This document shows positions 34,211 to 43,281 of a DNA stretch of 64,000 bases, in pieces. A program made the translations under genes and the position numbers. Below the pieces are notes generated by a model. The model worked only from the letters and a program-made list of their open reading frames with translations, did not search any database and had not been told where the DNA came from. The stretch's first letter is position 1; every line of letters begins with the position of its first letter. This DNA comes from Phototrophicus methaneseepsis (GTDB lineage Bacteria > Chloroflexota > Anaerolineae > Aggregatilineales > Phototrophicaceae), in the NCBI RefSeq assembly GCF_015500095.1, contig NZ_CP062983.1, positions 434,001 to 498,000 of the forward strand, given 5' to 3'.

Positions 34211-35347
34211 ATGTCCCACTCTATCTTATTCGTTGCAAGCTTACACCATCCTGAACAACTCCTAACAGAATGGGAAGGGATTCCGGAAGGGATTCCGCGC
34301 CCCCTGTTCCCGACCAGCCTGCGCCAGCATTATCTGGAACGAGCCATGCTGCGGCGCGGCTACAGGCTGGATGTCTTCTGGCGTAACCTGCCCGGTTTTG
34401 GGCCGCAGGATATTCACCGTCTCCAAGCAGAGCGGTTCCGAGAAGGCATGACGCCCCAAAAAGTCACTCAGGCGCTGCTGCGGCGCTTACCAGCGCGTGC
34501 CAACCCGGATCTACGCCAGCGCAATGCGGCTCTGCTCAAAAAAGCAGAACAATTCCGGCCAGAGATTGTCTGGGTGGTGGGCGATAATACCGTCATCTAT
34601 CCAGAGACGCTTGCCACGCTTAAACAACGCTATGGCTGCAAAATCGTCTATGCGACGGGGGTCTCGCCAATCGTCTTTGCCGGGAAGTTAGAACGCGATG
34701 CCGCCCCATTGTATGATCTGGTACTCGTCAATGACTTCTATCATGGCATCCAATGGTTGGAACTTGGCGCAAAGCAAGCCGAATGCCTGCCGCTTTCCGC
34801 CATTGACCCGGATTTTCATAAGCCGCAAGTCCTCAGCGATGCTGAAAAGGCGGCCTTCGCCTGTGATGTCACTTTCGTGGGAACGCTGCTGCCTGCTCAC
34901 TTATATGGCGAGCGTGTAGAGGCATTGAATGCCCTTACGGATGTGGACCTGGGCCTATGGAGCGTGCATGATGCCCCGGCCAGCCTCAAGCCCTATTTGC
35001 GAGGGTCTGCATTGGGCCGCGAGATGTTCCGCGTGCTGAGCGGGGCTACGATCAGCCTGAATGTTCACGGCAACTTCATGCGATATGGCGGCAACATGCG
35101 CTTATTCGAGGCAGCGGGCGTCGGGGCCTTCCAGATCAGCGACGAGCGCCCCGGCATCCATGAGTGGTTCACAGTTGGGGAGCATCTCGTCACCTACAAC
35201 GACCTGGACGACCTGCACGCCAAGGTACAGTACTATCTGGCCCATCCTGATGAGCGTGAGCAGATTGCCCGCGCAGGCCGGGAGCATGCCCTCAAGCATC
35301 ATACTTATGAGCAGCGGCTGGACGCGATAGAGGTGCTGTTAGGCTAA
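34211..35347 (+). CDS. Glycosyltransferase, CgeB/GT4-like
   Basis: 378 residues from the ATG at 34211; a GTG two codons earlier is possible and neither has a good ribosome site. The C-terminal half has SLNVHGNFMRYGGNMRLFEAAGVGAFQISDE and YNDLDDLHAKVQYYLAHPDER, the pattern of CgeB-type GT4-like enzymes with a nucleotide-sugar fold. The N-terminal half (ILFVASLHHPEQLL...) is the acceptor side. Its stop TAA overlaps the next ATG (TAATG), so the two glycosyltransferases are translationally coupled and probably build the same glycan. Donor and acceptor unknown. Confidence 0.82.
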   Translation: MSHSILFVASLHHPEQLLTEWEGIPEGIPRPLFPTSLRQHYLERAMLRRGYRLDVFWRNLPGFGPQDIHRLQAERFREGMTPQKVTQALLRRLPARANPDLRQRNAALLKKAEQFRPEIVWVVGDNTVIYPETLATLKQRYGCKIVYATGVSPIVFAGKLERDAAPLYDLVLVNDFYHGIQWLELGAKQAECLPLSAIDPDFHKPQVLSDAEKAAFACDVTFVGTLLPAHLYGERVEALNALTDVDLGLWSVHDAPASLKPYLRGSALGREMFRVLSGATISLNVHGNFMRYGGNMRLFEAAGVGAFQISDERPGIHEWFTVGEHLVTYNDLDDLHAKVQYYLAHPDEREQIARAGREHALKHHTYEQRLDAIEVLLG

Positions 35348-36165
35348 TGGAACTCTCGGTCGTCATCGTCAACTACAACACGCGGGAACTGCTGCGCGCT
35401 TGCCTGCAATCGCTGATGAATCAGCCAACAGATGCTGAAATCATCGTTGTAGATAACGCGTCGTCTGATGGTAGCGCGGCAATGGTCGCAGAGGCATTCC
35501 CGGATGTCCGGCTGCTGGCCCAGGCGGAAAACACATGGTTCTGTGGGGGCAATAACCTGGGTATCGCCGCAGCCAGAGGCGACTATGTGCTCCTGCTCAA
35601 CCCGGATACCATCGTCGCACGCCATACGCTAGGCACACTGCTCAGTTTTATCAAGCAACACCCTGGTTATGCCGGGTGCACGGCCCAGATGCGCTACCCT
35701 GACGGGCAGATCCAACGCACATGCAGCCGAACCCCCTCCATAGCGTATCTCTTCGCCAACCATACGCCGCTCATGCTGCTGAAGGCATGGCAGGCACGCC
35801 TGAACGCCCATCACTGGTATGCAGAATGGGACCGAAAGAGCGATAAGGATGTTGAGGTTGTGCCAGGGAGCTGCACAATGATGCACCGCAACGACATCAT
35901 TCTGGATAGCGACCTGCGGCTTTACTTCCCAGAAGATGACCTGGCCCAGCGCATCCAGCGCCCGTTCCGCTATCTGGCTGCCGCGCAGATCACCCACTAT
36001 GAAAAAGCCGCCACACAAAATTGGGCCGCCACGCGCAACTACTACCGCGACTTATTCATCTATACGCACAAGCATCATGGGTGGGCCGTGATGGCGCTGC
36101 TGTGGCTGCTCAGCCGCCCGCTATATTGGGGGATGTGGCTCAAAAAAACAGCCAGGTCAACATAG
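35347..36165 (+). CDS. Family 2 glycosyltransferase (rhamnosyltransferase-like)
   Basis: 272 residues. LSVVIVNYNTRELLRACLQSL at the start, VVDNASSDGSA, NLGIAAARGDYVLLLNPD (D-x-D-type metal site) and a later EDDLAQRI mark a GT-A fold, GT2 enzyme of the dTDP-rhamnosyl transferase group. A last amphipathic segment (AVMALLWLLSRPLYWGMWL) may touch the membrane. It overlaps the preceding glycosyltransferase stop by one base. Likely role: adding sugars to a surface polysaccharide or lipid, inferred from family only. Confidence 0.88.
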   Translation: MELSVVIVNYNTRELLRACLQSLMNQPTDAEIIVVDNASSDGSAAMVAEAFPDVRLLAQAENTWFCGGNNLGIAAARGDYVLLLNPDTIVARHTLGTLLSFIKQHPGYAGCTAQMRYPDGQIQRTCSRTPSIAYLFANHTPLMLLKAWQARLNAHHWYAEWDRKSDKDVEVVPGSCTMMHRNDIILDSDLRLYFPEDDLAQRIQRPFRYLAAAQITHYEKAATQNWAATRNYYRDLFIYTHKHHGWAVMALLWLLSRPLYWGMWLKKTARST

Positions 36166-36197
36166 ACCCGGCTGCAATATCCTCTTAGCAATACACA

Positions 36198-37124
36198 CTA
36201 AACCCGCTTGACCTGGGGATAAATATCTTCAACATCTTCTTTACGGCACAATTCCGTGCCTGGGGTCATCACCGCTGCGGAGCCAGCAGCCACGCCATAA
36301 CGCATCGCATCCGCCAGATCACGCCCCTGTGCCAGCGCCCACACAATCCCGCCAACCATGCTATCCCCCGCGCCGACTTTGCTCTTGATCGGCACAACGG
36401 GCGGGCGCATTTCAATGTAATCATCGGCAGTGACGAGCAGCGCACCGCCGGACCCCATCGAAATCACAAGCACTTCGGAAAGGCCGCTGCGGATATATGC
36501 CTGGGCTGTTTCTTTGAGGCGGCGCTCCCCTGTGAATTCTTCGCCCGTCAAGAGTTGGAGTTCATGCAGATTCGGCTTCAGCAAGAAAACGTGTTTGTTG
36601 ACGAGGGCACCTAGCGCCGGGCCGGATGTATCGACAATCAGCTTGCCGCCTTTGCCGTTGACGCGCTCCGCCAGGCGAGCATAATAATCGACGGGCATTT
36701 CTGAGGAGAGGCTGCCACTGGCGACGATAAAATCTGCTTCCAGGGCCACAGTCGCCTGAATACAGGCTTCCATTTCGCCTTCGCTAAGCAGCGGCCCCGG
36801 CATCCCAAAGCGATATTGCAGGGTAGTGGTTTCCTCAAAGACCGTCAGATTCTCACGGGTCATGCCTGCAATCGGTACCGGGTGCTGTGTAATTTCTTCC
36901 TCTGCCAGCAGTTTGAATAGCATATCGCCGGGGCCGCCACCCTGCGTATAGACGGCCACGGATTCACCCCCCAGCTTTTTAATGGCACGGGAGACATTGA
37001 TACCACCGCCACCGGGGTCAAAGGTGGGCATTGTGCAGCGCAGCTTAATTTCAGAAGCAACGGAATCGACAGTGGTGCTTTTGTCGATAGTGGGATTCAC
37101 GGTCAGCGTAACGACTTTTTGCAT
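36198..37124 (-). CDS. pfkB: 6-phosphofructokinase II (PfkB family)
   Basis: 308 residues that follow the PfkB/FruK family throughout: LTVNPTIDKSTTVD at the start, PTFDPGGGGINVSRAIKKLGG near 34, YRFGMPGPLL near 105 and the catalytic VGAGDSMVGG near 253. Similarity to E. coli PfkB, including the LRCTxPxFxPGGGGINVxRAI stretch, is high, so it should phosphorylate fructose-6-phosphate at C1-equivalent position 1. A 1-phosphofructokinase or tagatose-phosphate kinase specificity is less likely. It is alone on its strand, with a DUF348/3D gene further upstream. Confidence 0.86.
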   Translation of the reverse strand: MQKVVTLTVNPTIDKSTTVDSVASEIKLRCTMPTFDPGGGGINVSRAIKKLGGESVAVYTQGGGPGDMLFKLLAEEEITQHPVPIAGMTRENLTVFEETTTLQYRFGMPGPLLSEGEMEACIQATVALEADFIVASGSLSSEMPVDYYARLAERVNGKGGKLIVDTSGPALGALVNKHVFLLKPNLHELQLLTGEEFTGERRLKETAQAYIRSGLSEVLVISMGSGGALLVTADDYIEMRPPVVPIKSKVGAGDSMVGGIVWALAQGRDLADAMRYGVAAGSAAVMTPGTELCRKEDVEDIYPQVKRV

Positions 37125-37323
37125 GGCTACTCCTAAATCGTCCTTAAATATGGGCTTTTATGTTAACCAGTACGTCGCCTGAGCGAATTCTGTGCAGAAC
37201 ATGCAGCAAGCTCGTCATAGATCACAGCATAAGATACACAGCGTAAAGTACATAGCCATCTCGTGCGCAATCTACCTGATGAGCTTTTTTACATATTTAT
37301 TTTAACGCTCTATTGTAACGGGC

Positions 37324-38814
37324 TTAGTGACCGCGTAAAGGCGTCCATGTCGGCAAGAAATAATCAATTTCAGCCGGGACAGGTGTCAGCAAATAAACAT
37401 CGACGTAACGGCTCCAACTGACCCAATCCTCATCACTGTAACCCAGGTCAACCCAATAGGGTGAGCTGCGCGCGCCGCCTGTATCTGCGATGATGCCCGT
37501 TCCATAACCGGGTACATAGACATTGGTGCGGAAAGGGATAATATCCGGGTTGGCGCCAACAACGCCCTTTTGCAGCTTCATGCCGATAGCCGTCACATCA
37601 TCACCGCCCAGTGCTGCCGGGTGGTAGCTGGTGGCGTATACACGGAAGGTTCGCCAGTATTCGCGCGGGCCTTCTGGCGTATCAACTGTGCGAACGACAA
37701 TCCGGGTGCCATAAGCGACGACCTCGTTCACAGGCTCCTGCGCGACAACACTGCCATCCGGCTCACGCGCAACTTCAACGCCATTTTCATAGCGCACACG
37801 CGTATAGACTTCCAGCACGCCAGCCTGCCCACCCTGGCGTACCTCGCGCGTATCCAGGTCCATATTGGCATCCGCGATATACGTCGTTTCATAGGGGATC
37901 GGCTCGGTGCTGGTTTCTTGATCTTCCGTCACGCGGATAACTTCAACATGCATCCCTGGCTCTGTCGGCTCTGTCTCCGCTGGGCGCGTATAATCTAGCC
38001 CGGTTAAGGCGATACCCGCTTCTGCCAGTGCGGCGCTGATCGTCAGGCCCTGTACCCGCGTTTCGATCTCCGTCCCATCTACAGCAATCGTCATCGGTTG
38101 GGCGCGATCAATGTGAATCATGAGGCCATCACTGAGCGGCTCGCTGACATCCGGCGAAACAATATCCGTCAGATAGAGGGGAACATCTGCCTCAAACAGC
38201 GCTTCGCCGACAGTCTCCGCTGTTGTCTCTATGGCGTGGGTTTCATCACCATCCACAATGGTGACTTGAATCGCATGTTTCACTTCAATGGATAACACGG
38301 AGACAGGCCATAACAACACATTACCGGGTTCCGTTTCAGTGTCATCTAGCCAGACGCGGTCGGCATCGCTCAGGCTGATACCTGCCTGCTGCAAAATATC
38401 ATACGGATTGGTCAGGGGCGTATGGACGCGCTGTGCTTCGCCATCCACGATGATATCGACATCGCGCGCACGATTGATATAGATAATGTGACCCGTACGC
38501 AGCGGAGCGGTAAGTGGGTCTGAAATGGCATCATCCGAGCCGAGGGTGATATTTTCTTGCGCAAGCACATCGCCAATGGTCTTGGCTGTCGTCTGGACGA
38601 TATGCCGCTCACCCGCCACATCAATCTCGACTGTCATCGGGTTTATAGTTGCCACAGCGAACTGCGAAGGCCGCCCGCCAAACCACCAGGCTGTCGTCAG
38701 CATCAGCGAAATAGCCGTGATGGCAATCAGTACCAGCAGCCATCTGCGGCGGGCAGGAAGCCGAACGGGGTGCGTGGGTTGTGTATCCTGGTCACTGGGC
38801 GGCGGTTCAATCAT
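37324..38814 (-). CDS. YabE-like cell-wall protein with DUF348, G5 and 3D domains
   Basis: 496 residues. After a cytosolic start, a membrane helix (WLLVLIAITAISLMLTTAWWF, about 25-45) leads to three DUF348 ubiquitin-like repeats (about 58-118, 130-190, 200-255, each with TTAKTIGDVL-type starts). A G5 domain (about 295-360) and a C-terminal 3D domain follow. The latter has YATSYHPAALGG, IPFRTNVYVPGYG and GIIADTGGARS, whose Asp residues are catalytic in the MltA/Rpf-like lytic transglycosylase fold. Proteins of this build (YabE, Rpf2) act on peptidoglycan during growth or resuscitation. It is a lone minus-strand gene. Confidence 0.88.
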   Translation of the reverse strand: MIEPPPSDQDTQPTHPVRLPARRRWLLVLIAITAISLMLTTAWWFGGRPSQFAVATINPMTVEIDVAGERHIVQTTAKTIGDVLAQENITLGSDDAISDPLTAPLRTGHIIYINRARDVDIIVDGEAQRVHTPLTNPYDILQQAGISLSDADRVWLDDTETEPGNVLLWPVSVLSIEVKHAIQVTIVDGDETHAIETTAETVGEALFEADVPLYLTDIVSPDVSEPLSDGLMIHIDRAQPMTIAVDGTEIETRVQGLTISAALAEAGIALTGLDYTRPAETEPTEPGMHVEVIRVTEDQETSTEPIPYETTYIADANMDLDTREVRQGGQAGVLEVYTRVRYENGVEVAREPDGSVVAQEPVNEVVAYGTRIVVRTVDTPEGPREYWRTFRVYATSYHPAALGGDDVTAIGMKLQKGVVGANPDIIPFRTNVYVPGYGTGIIADTGGARSSPYWVDLGYSDEDWVSWSRYVDVYLLTPVPAEIDYFLPTWTPLRGH

Positions 38815-38952
38815 CGTCTCATCACATCTGTGCGTCGTCTCTGTGCGTCGTCGGGCCGTATTGTATGTGGCTTATGCCGTATTGCAAGCCTGCGCCTCAT
38901 GCAGGGCCGTGTGCTGCGCACAAGGTCAACATGATATCGAGACATTGAGGGG

Positions 38953-39375
38953 TTAATTCAGGCGGGCCATATTGTTGTTATCGTGGTTGTGTCTGCGTCG
39001 CTCTTGTGCTTCTTCAATGAGGGTATAGGATTCGTCCACACTGGCCGTAAAACAGATATCCACCACCATATTAGGCATCATGCGTTGGACGGTGCTATAG
39101 AGTGTTTGCCAGAAGAGCGAGTTAGAAATAACGACGATGCGTGTATCAAAGTGGCTGAATTTGGTGATGGCGTCGCGGCAAATGCCGATGAGGTTTGGGG
39201 GGTTGGACATCGCCTTGCGAACGTCGATAATCACATCGACGGGGTGGTTTTTGCTGCGTATCCCCTGGAGGACGAGGGCTATAGCCTGTTGGTAGTCGTC
39301 ATAGGACCAGCGCAGATCGAGTTTAACGACGATGAACGTCTCCTCGATATTCCCCCAATCGACACTTAAGCCCAT
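38953..39375 (-). CDS. Small STAS-like (SpoIIAA-type) protein
   Basis: 140 residues. Its beta-alpha order is VDWGNIEETFIVVKLDLRWS, YDDYQQAIALVLQGI, VDVIIDVRKA, RDAITKF and DTRIVVISNS, followed by a C-terminal helix with a basic, His/Asn-rich tail. This is the same pattern as the protein at 30271, including a W-x-Y-D/E-D start to the first helix (RWSYDDYQQA versus NWQYEDLMQA). It lies about 55 bases from the end of the SRP RNA. No classical phosphoserine site is visible. Function is inferred only by fold. Confidence 0.55.
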   Translation of the reverse strand: MGLSVDWGNIEETFIVVKLDLRWSYDDYQQAIALVLQGIRSKNHPVDVIIDVRKAMSNPPNLIGICRDAITKFSHFDTRIVVISNSLFWQTLYSTVQRMMPNMVVDICFTASVDESYTLIEEAQERRRHNHDNNNMARLN

Positions 39376-39429
39376 CTATTGGCCCCTTGTCCCTATAGAG
39401 TTGATTGCGCTCCGAGCCAGGAAACACAA

Positions 39430-39564
39430 TGTGGTAGCCAGTGAAGCAAACCGGGGTGACTCACGGCACCCGGGTGGACACCTTAGTGCTGCTCCCTCTC
39501 AGGCCTGACACGGTTCGGAGTTTCCCGCCGCGCAAGGCCCCGATTTGCCTCACCAACCACCACA
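39430..39564 (-). ncRNA. ffs: Signal recognition particle RNA (small bacterial type)
   Basis: Read on the minus strand, the core GTCAGGCCTGAGAGGGAGC, followed by AGCACTAAGG, is the SRP RNA helix 8 apical loop that binds Ffh. The 5' end (TGTGGTGGTTGGTGAGGC) pairs with the 3' end (TTCACTGGCTACCACA) to form a long rod. The length of about 135 bases is between the E. coli and Bacillus types. A near-consensus promoter sits just upstream (39576-39604). The ends are estimates from pairing, with an uncertainty of a few bases. Confidence 0.9.
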
Positions 39565-39575
39565 TGATGACCCTT

Positions 39576-39604
39576 AGTATAGAAAACGGACCGCCCTACG
39601 TCAA
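39576..39604 (-). promoter_or_regulatory. Strong sigma-70-type promoter for the SRP RNA
   Basis: On the minus strand, TTGACG (-35, 39604-39599) and TATACT (-10, 39581-39576) are exactly 17 bases apart. Transcription should begin near 39569, matching the deduced RNA 5' end. Confidence 0.85.
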
Positions 39605-40063
39605 TACAAGTTGCGCAATCCAATGATCTTTTTATAAAGGCGACGGCTTACAGTTTGTTACATCTCAGCGATTGCAGCCTCTCAAAGTCTGTTCTATCGA
39701 CATCAAGCTGCACCTCAGACTGTGCCTACCTGTTCCCTTGGGCCTCGCTTATAATGACACCATGATGAACATCAATCACCTTTTCAGACGCCTCGACGCT
39801 TTATAGCATGCTGAACGCATCACTTGCTGAATGTGCTATCGCTTGCTGATGGTTTCATGATTGGCAGTGCTGCCCCCCACAGCCACCTCACCAATACGGC
39901 TGCATGGGCCATGGCGGCATAAAGCCATCGCTGCATGGGCAGCGACAAGCCATACGGACAGCAATCATTGTTCACACGGACCGTCTTTAACATCCAACCA
40001 GAATCACGAAGATATCGCGAAAGTTAAAATCGCGAATAAGAACAGCCCAAGAGGGATAAAACC
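39605..40063. other. Intergenic region upstream of prfA, no gene seen
   Basis: 459 bases. A TATAAT near 39751-39756 is a possible -10 for prfA, though far upstream. No open frame of convincing composition and no stable RNA shape was found. Confidence 0.4.
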
Positions 40064-41134
40064 ATGCTAGGAAAACTCGCAGGCGTAGCCACACGCTACC
40101 AGGAAATTGAACGCCAGATGATGGACCCGGAAATCGTAAGCGACCATCACAAACTGACGGATCTGGCAAAAGAGCGCTCCGACATTGAGCCTATCGTGCA
40201 GGCTTATAACCGCTATCAAAAACAGGTGGAAGAGCTGCAAGGGGCGCGGGATCTGCTGCGCGAAAGCAGTGACCCTGAAATGAAAGAAATGGCAGAGATG
40301 GAAATTGATGAGCTACAGACCAGCAATGAAGCCCTGCTGGAAGAGCTCAAGCTCATGCTGCTGCCGAAGGATCCGCGCGATGGTAAAAATGCCATTGTGG
40401 AAATCCGTGCAGGGGCGGGCGGTGACGAAGCGGGCCTCTTTGCCGGGGATTTGCTGCGCATGTACACACGCTATGCAGAAAATAACCGTTGGAAGACGGA
40501 AATCCTGGAAATGACCGAAACCGGCGGCAATGTCATCCGCAGTGTGACCTTTATGGTTAAAGGCGCGGATGTGTTCAGCCGTTTGAAGTTCGAAAGTGGC
40601 GTGCACCGCGTCCAGCGCGTTCCTGAAACAGAAAGTCAGGGCCGCATCCATACCAGTACAGCGACCGTCGCCGTGTTGGCGGAAGTCGACGAAGTGGATG
40701 TTGAACTCGATATGAGCGACGTGCGCGTCGATGTGTTCCGCAGCCGGGGCGCAGGCGGCCAGAGCGTCAACACCACAGATTCCGCCGTACGTATGACCCA
40801 TCTGCCGACGGGCCTCGTCGTTGAAATGCAGGATGAGCGCAGCCAGTTGCAAAACCGCGAACGCGCCAAGCAGGTGCTTGTGGCGAAGTTATACGAACTG
40901 GAACTAGAGAAGCAGCGCAGCGAGCAAGAAGCTGAGCGCCGGGGGCAGATCGGCAGCGGCGACCGCAGCGAGAAGATCCGCACTTATAATTACCCGCAGA
41001 GCCGCGTCACAGACCACCGCATTAACTTCAGCAGCTATAACTTGCAAGGCGTGATGGATGGTGACCTCGACTCCTTCGTCGACCAGCTCGCTACCGCTGC
41101 CCAGGCAGAACTGCTGGCCGCAGGCGTGGAATAA
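40064..41134 (+). CDS. prfA: Peptide chain release factor 1
   Basis: 356 residues, the standard RF1 length. The GGQ loop is in RSRGAGGQSVNTTDSAVR near residue 230, and the stop-codon-reading loop reads RVPETES, with PET at the P-x-T position (PAT in E. coli). This identifies RF1 (UAA/UAG) rather than RF2 (SPF). The N-terminal coiled domain and the C-terminal segment, with RSEKIRTYNYPQ and DHR, are complete. It is followed 94 bases later by prmC, the methyltransferase that modifies the GGQ glutamine, the classic gene pair. Confidence 0.97.
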   Translation: MLGKLAGVATRYQEIERQMMDPEIVSDHHKLTDLAKERSDIEPIVQAYNRYQKQVEELQGARDLLRESSDPEMKEMAEMEIDELQTSNEALLEELKLMLLPKDPRDGKNAIVEIRAGAGGDEAGLFAGDLLRMYTRYAENNRWKTEILEMTETGGNVIRSVTFMVKGADVFSRLKFESGVHRVQRVPETESQGRIHTSTATVAVLAEVDEVDVELDMSDVRVDVFRSRGAGGQSVNTTDSAVRMTHLPTGLVVEMQDERSQLQNRERAKQVLVAKLYELELEKQRSEQEAERRGQIGSGDRSEKIRTYNYPQSRVTDHRINFSSYNLQGVMDGDLDSFVDQLATAAQAELLAAGVE

Positions 41135-41228
41135 CACATAAAACATGTCCATCTGGTGATATGGTCAGGGGCGCAATAGACTGTGCCCCTCCAAGAACCC
41201 GCATCCAATAACAGCCTTAGCCCCTATC

Positions 41229-42068
41229 ATGCCGACGATCCGAGAAACACTTCAACAAGCACGTACACGCCTCGCCCACTTACCCACGCCGCGCCTGGAT
41301 GCAGAATGGCTGCTATGCCATGTCCTGGGTGTCTCCCAGAGTTATCTCATCGCACACTCGACAGAGCCTCTGCCTGAGCAACACTTCAACGCCTTCATGG
41401 CCCTGGTCGAGCGACGTACAGCCGGGGAACCTGTCGCTTACCTGATGAGCGAAGTCGGTTTTTATGGGCGCACATTCCACATCACATCAGATGTACTCAT
41501 CCCCCGCCCTGAAACAGAACACCTCATCGAAGCGGCCCTCGGTTTCGCACAGCGCTGGTCGCAGCCCGTCATCGCTGATATTGGGACTGGCAGCGGCGCG
41601 ATTGCCGTCACATTAGCCGCAGAATTGCCTTCGGCCCAGGTCTACGCCACAGACATCAGTGCGGATGCCCTCACTGTAGCGCGGCAAAATGCCACATCAA
41701 ACAGCGTCAATGTCACTTTTAAGCAGGGCAATCTGGCCCAACCCCTGCTGCCTGCACTCGCTGGACAAGTTCATTTGCTAGCCGCCAACCTGCCTTACAT
41801 CGCCAGTGACGACGTGCCGACCCTGGCCGTCAGCCAGTATGAGCCGCAGCTCGCGCTCGATGGCGGCCCTGATGGGCTGGACCTGGTGCGGGAGCTTTTG
41901 GCCCAGGTACCGCTGCTGTGCACGCCAGACGCCGCCATTCTGTTAGAAATTGGTACCACTCAGGGGCCAGCCACCCGGCAATTAGCCCGCGATATTCTGG
42001 GCGACATCTGGGCGACTATTAAAAAAGATTATGCAGGACACGACCGCCTTGTTGTGATCGAACGATAA
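41229..42068 (+). CDS. prmC: Release factor glutamine methyltransferase PrmC
   Basis: 279 residues. An N-terminal helical domain (PRLDAEWLLCHVLGVS) that recognises the release factor precedes a SAM-binding domain with DIGTGSGAIAVTLA near 118 and LIPRPETEHL just before it. The substrate motif normally N-P-P-Y reads NLPY at about 187, a substitution also found in some other PrmC proteins. PrmC N5-methylates the Gln of the GGQ motif in RF1 and RF2. It is placed directly after prfA on the same strand. Confidence 0.94.
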   Translation: MPTIRETLQQARTRLAHLPTPRLDAEWLLCHVLGVSQSYLIAHSTEPLPEQHFNAFMALVERRTAGEPVAYLMSEVGFYGRTFHITSDVLIPRPETEHLIEAALGFAQRWSQPVIADIGTGSGAIAVTLAAELPSAQVYATDISADALTVARQNATSNSVNVTFKQGNLAQPLLPALAGQVHLLAANLPYIASDDVPTLAVSQYEPQLALDGGPDGLDLVRELLAQVPLLCTPDAAILLEIGTTQGPATRQLARDILGDIWATIKKDYAGHDRLVVIER

Positions 42069-42123
42069 GGACTATACTCTCTCGCTGTTGCAATTTACCG
42101 ATACCACCTCTGGAATAGATAGC

Positions 42124-43257
42124 ATGCAGGAACATTGGTTAGTTGACCCAACCGTTACCTTCTTAAATCACGGGTCATTTGGGGCCTGTCCGGAGCCTGT
42201 TTTTAAGGCTTATCAGGATTGGCAAAGAGCACTGGAATTACAACCTGTTGAATTTATGGGGCGGCGCTATGATGGCTTGATGGATGAGGCCCGCAGCCAG
42301 CTCGCCGCTTATGTGGGCGTGCCAACCAAAGACCTTATCTTCATGCCAAACGCCACCGTCGCCCTGAACCTGGTGGCTCGCTCGCTGGATTTACAGCCCG
42401 GTGATGTCATCGTGCTGAGCAACCATGAATACGGCGCTGTGGAAAAAACATGGCAGTATGTCGCCAATAAAACCGGGGCACGTCTGCTCATCAAGGACCT
42501 GCCGCTGCCCTTAACCGACCCACAGCAAATCGTCGATGCGCTCTTTAGTGATTTGCCTGCACAGACCAAAGCCATCTGCGTCAGCCATATTTCCTCGCCA
42601 ACGGCGTTAATCTTCCCCATTGCGGAGATTTGCCAGCGCGCGCAAGCATTAGGCCTGCTCAGCATCATTGATGGGGCGCACGCACCAGGGCAGATTCCGC
42701 TGGATATTACAGCCCTGGGCGCTGATTTTTATACAGGTAACTGCCATAAGTGGCTGTGTGCACCCAAAGGCTCGGCCTTCCTGTACGTCAAAGAAGCGCA
42801 CCAACCCATGATGGACCCGCTCGTCATTAGTTGGGGTTGGGGCTGGCCGGATTCCGACTTTATCTCCATGAATCAGTGGCAGGGTACGCGAGATGTGGCC
42901 GCTTACCTAACAGTCCCTACAGCGATCGCTTATCAAAAAGAACATGATTGGGATGCTGTCCGTGAGCGCTGCCATGCGCTGGCGATTGAAACGCTGCACC
43001 GCATCGCAGATTTGACCGAGTTGGCCCCTGTTGCGAGCGATAGCTTCTATGGGCAGATGGTGGCCGCGCCGCTGCCAGATGTGGACCCAACCACCTTAAA
43101 GACGCGCCTCTACGACGACTATCGCATCGAAGTACCGACGACACAACTGGGCATGACGAAAGACGTTGGCCCGTATTACATCCGTGTATCGTTCCAGGCA
43201 TATAATACGCGTGCCGATGCTGATAAGCTCCTGCAAGCGCTGGCGGCATTGTTATAA
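42124..43257 (+). CDS. Class V aminotransferase (isopenicillin-N-epimerase-like)
   Basis: 377 residues from the ATG at 42124; a TTG twelve codons earlier is less likely. The sequence FLNHGSFGACPEPV at the start, the NATVALN region, SIIDGAHAPGQIPLDI with the PLP-contacting Asp, and YTGNCHKWLCAPKGSAFLY, with the PLP lysine in the HKW-type box, are the hallmarks of the egtE/isopenicillin N epimerase group of PLP enzymes. Reactions in this group range from epimerisation to C-S or C-N lyase. It starts 55 bases after prmC and may share its transcript. Reaction not predictable. Confidence 0.88.
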   Translation: MQEHWLVDPTVTFLNHGSFGACPEPVFKAYQDWQRALELQPVEFMGRRYDGLMDEARSQLAAYVGVPTKDLIFMPNATVALNLVARSLDLQPGDVIVLSNHEYGAVEKTWQYVANKTGARLLIKDLPLPLTDPQQIVDALFSDLPAQTKAICVSHISSPTALIFPIAEICQRAQALGLLSIIDGAHAPGQIPLDITALGADFYTGNCHKWLCAPKGSAFLYVKEAHQPMMDPLVISWGWGWPDSDFISMNQWQGTRDVAAYLTVPTAIAYQKEHDWDAVRERCHALAIETLHRIADLTELAPVASDSFYGQMVAAPLPDVDPTTLKTRLYDDYRIEVPTTQLGMTKDVGPYYIRVSFQAYNTRADADKLLQALAALL

Positions 43258-43281
43258 AATACCCACCCCAAAAGGCAGGTC

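Noticed and set aside
34211-36165. Glycosyltransferase pair as part of a capsule or O-antigen cluster
   Set aside because: Neighbours are a debranching enzyme and pfkB; no transporter, polymerase or sugar-nucleotide gene is present.
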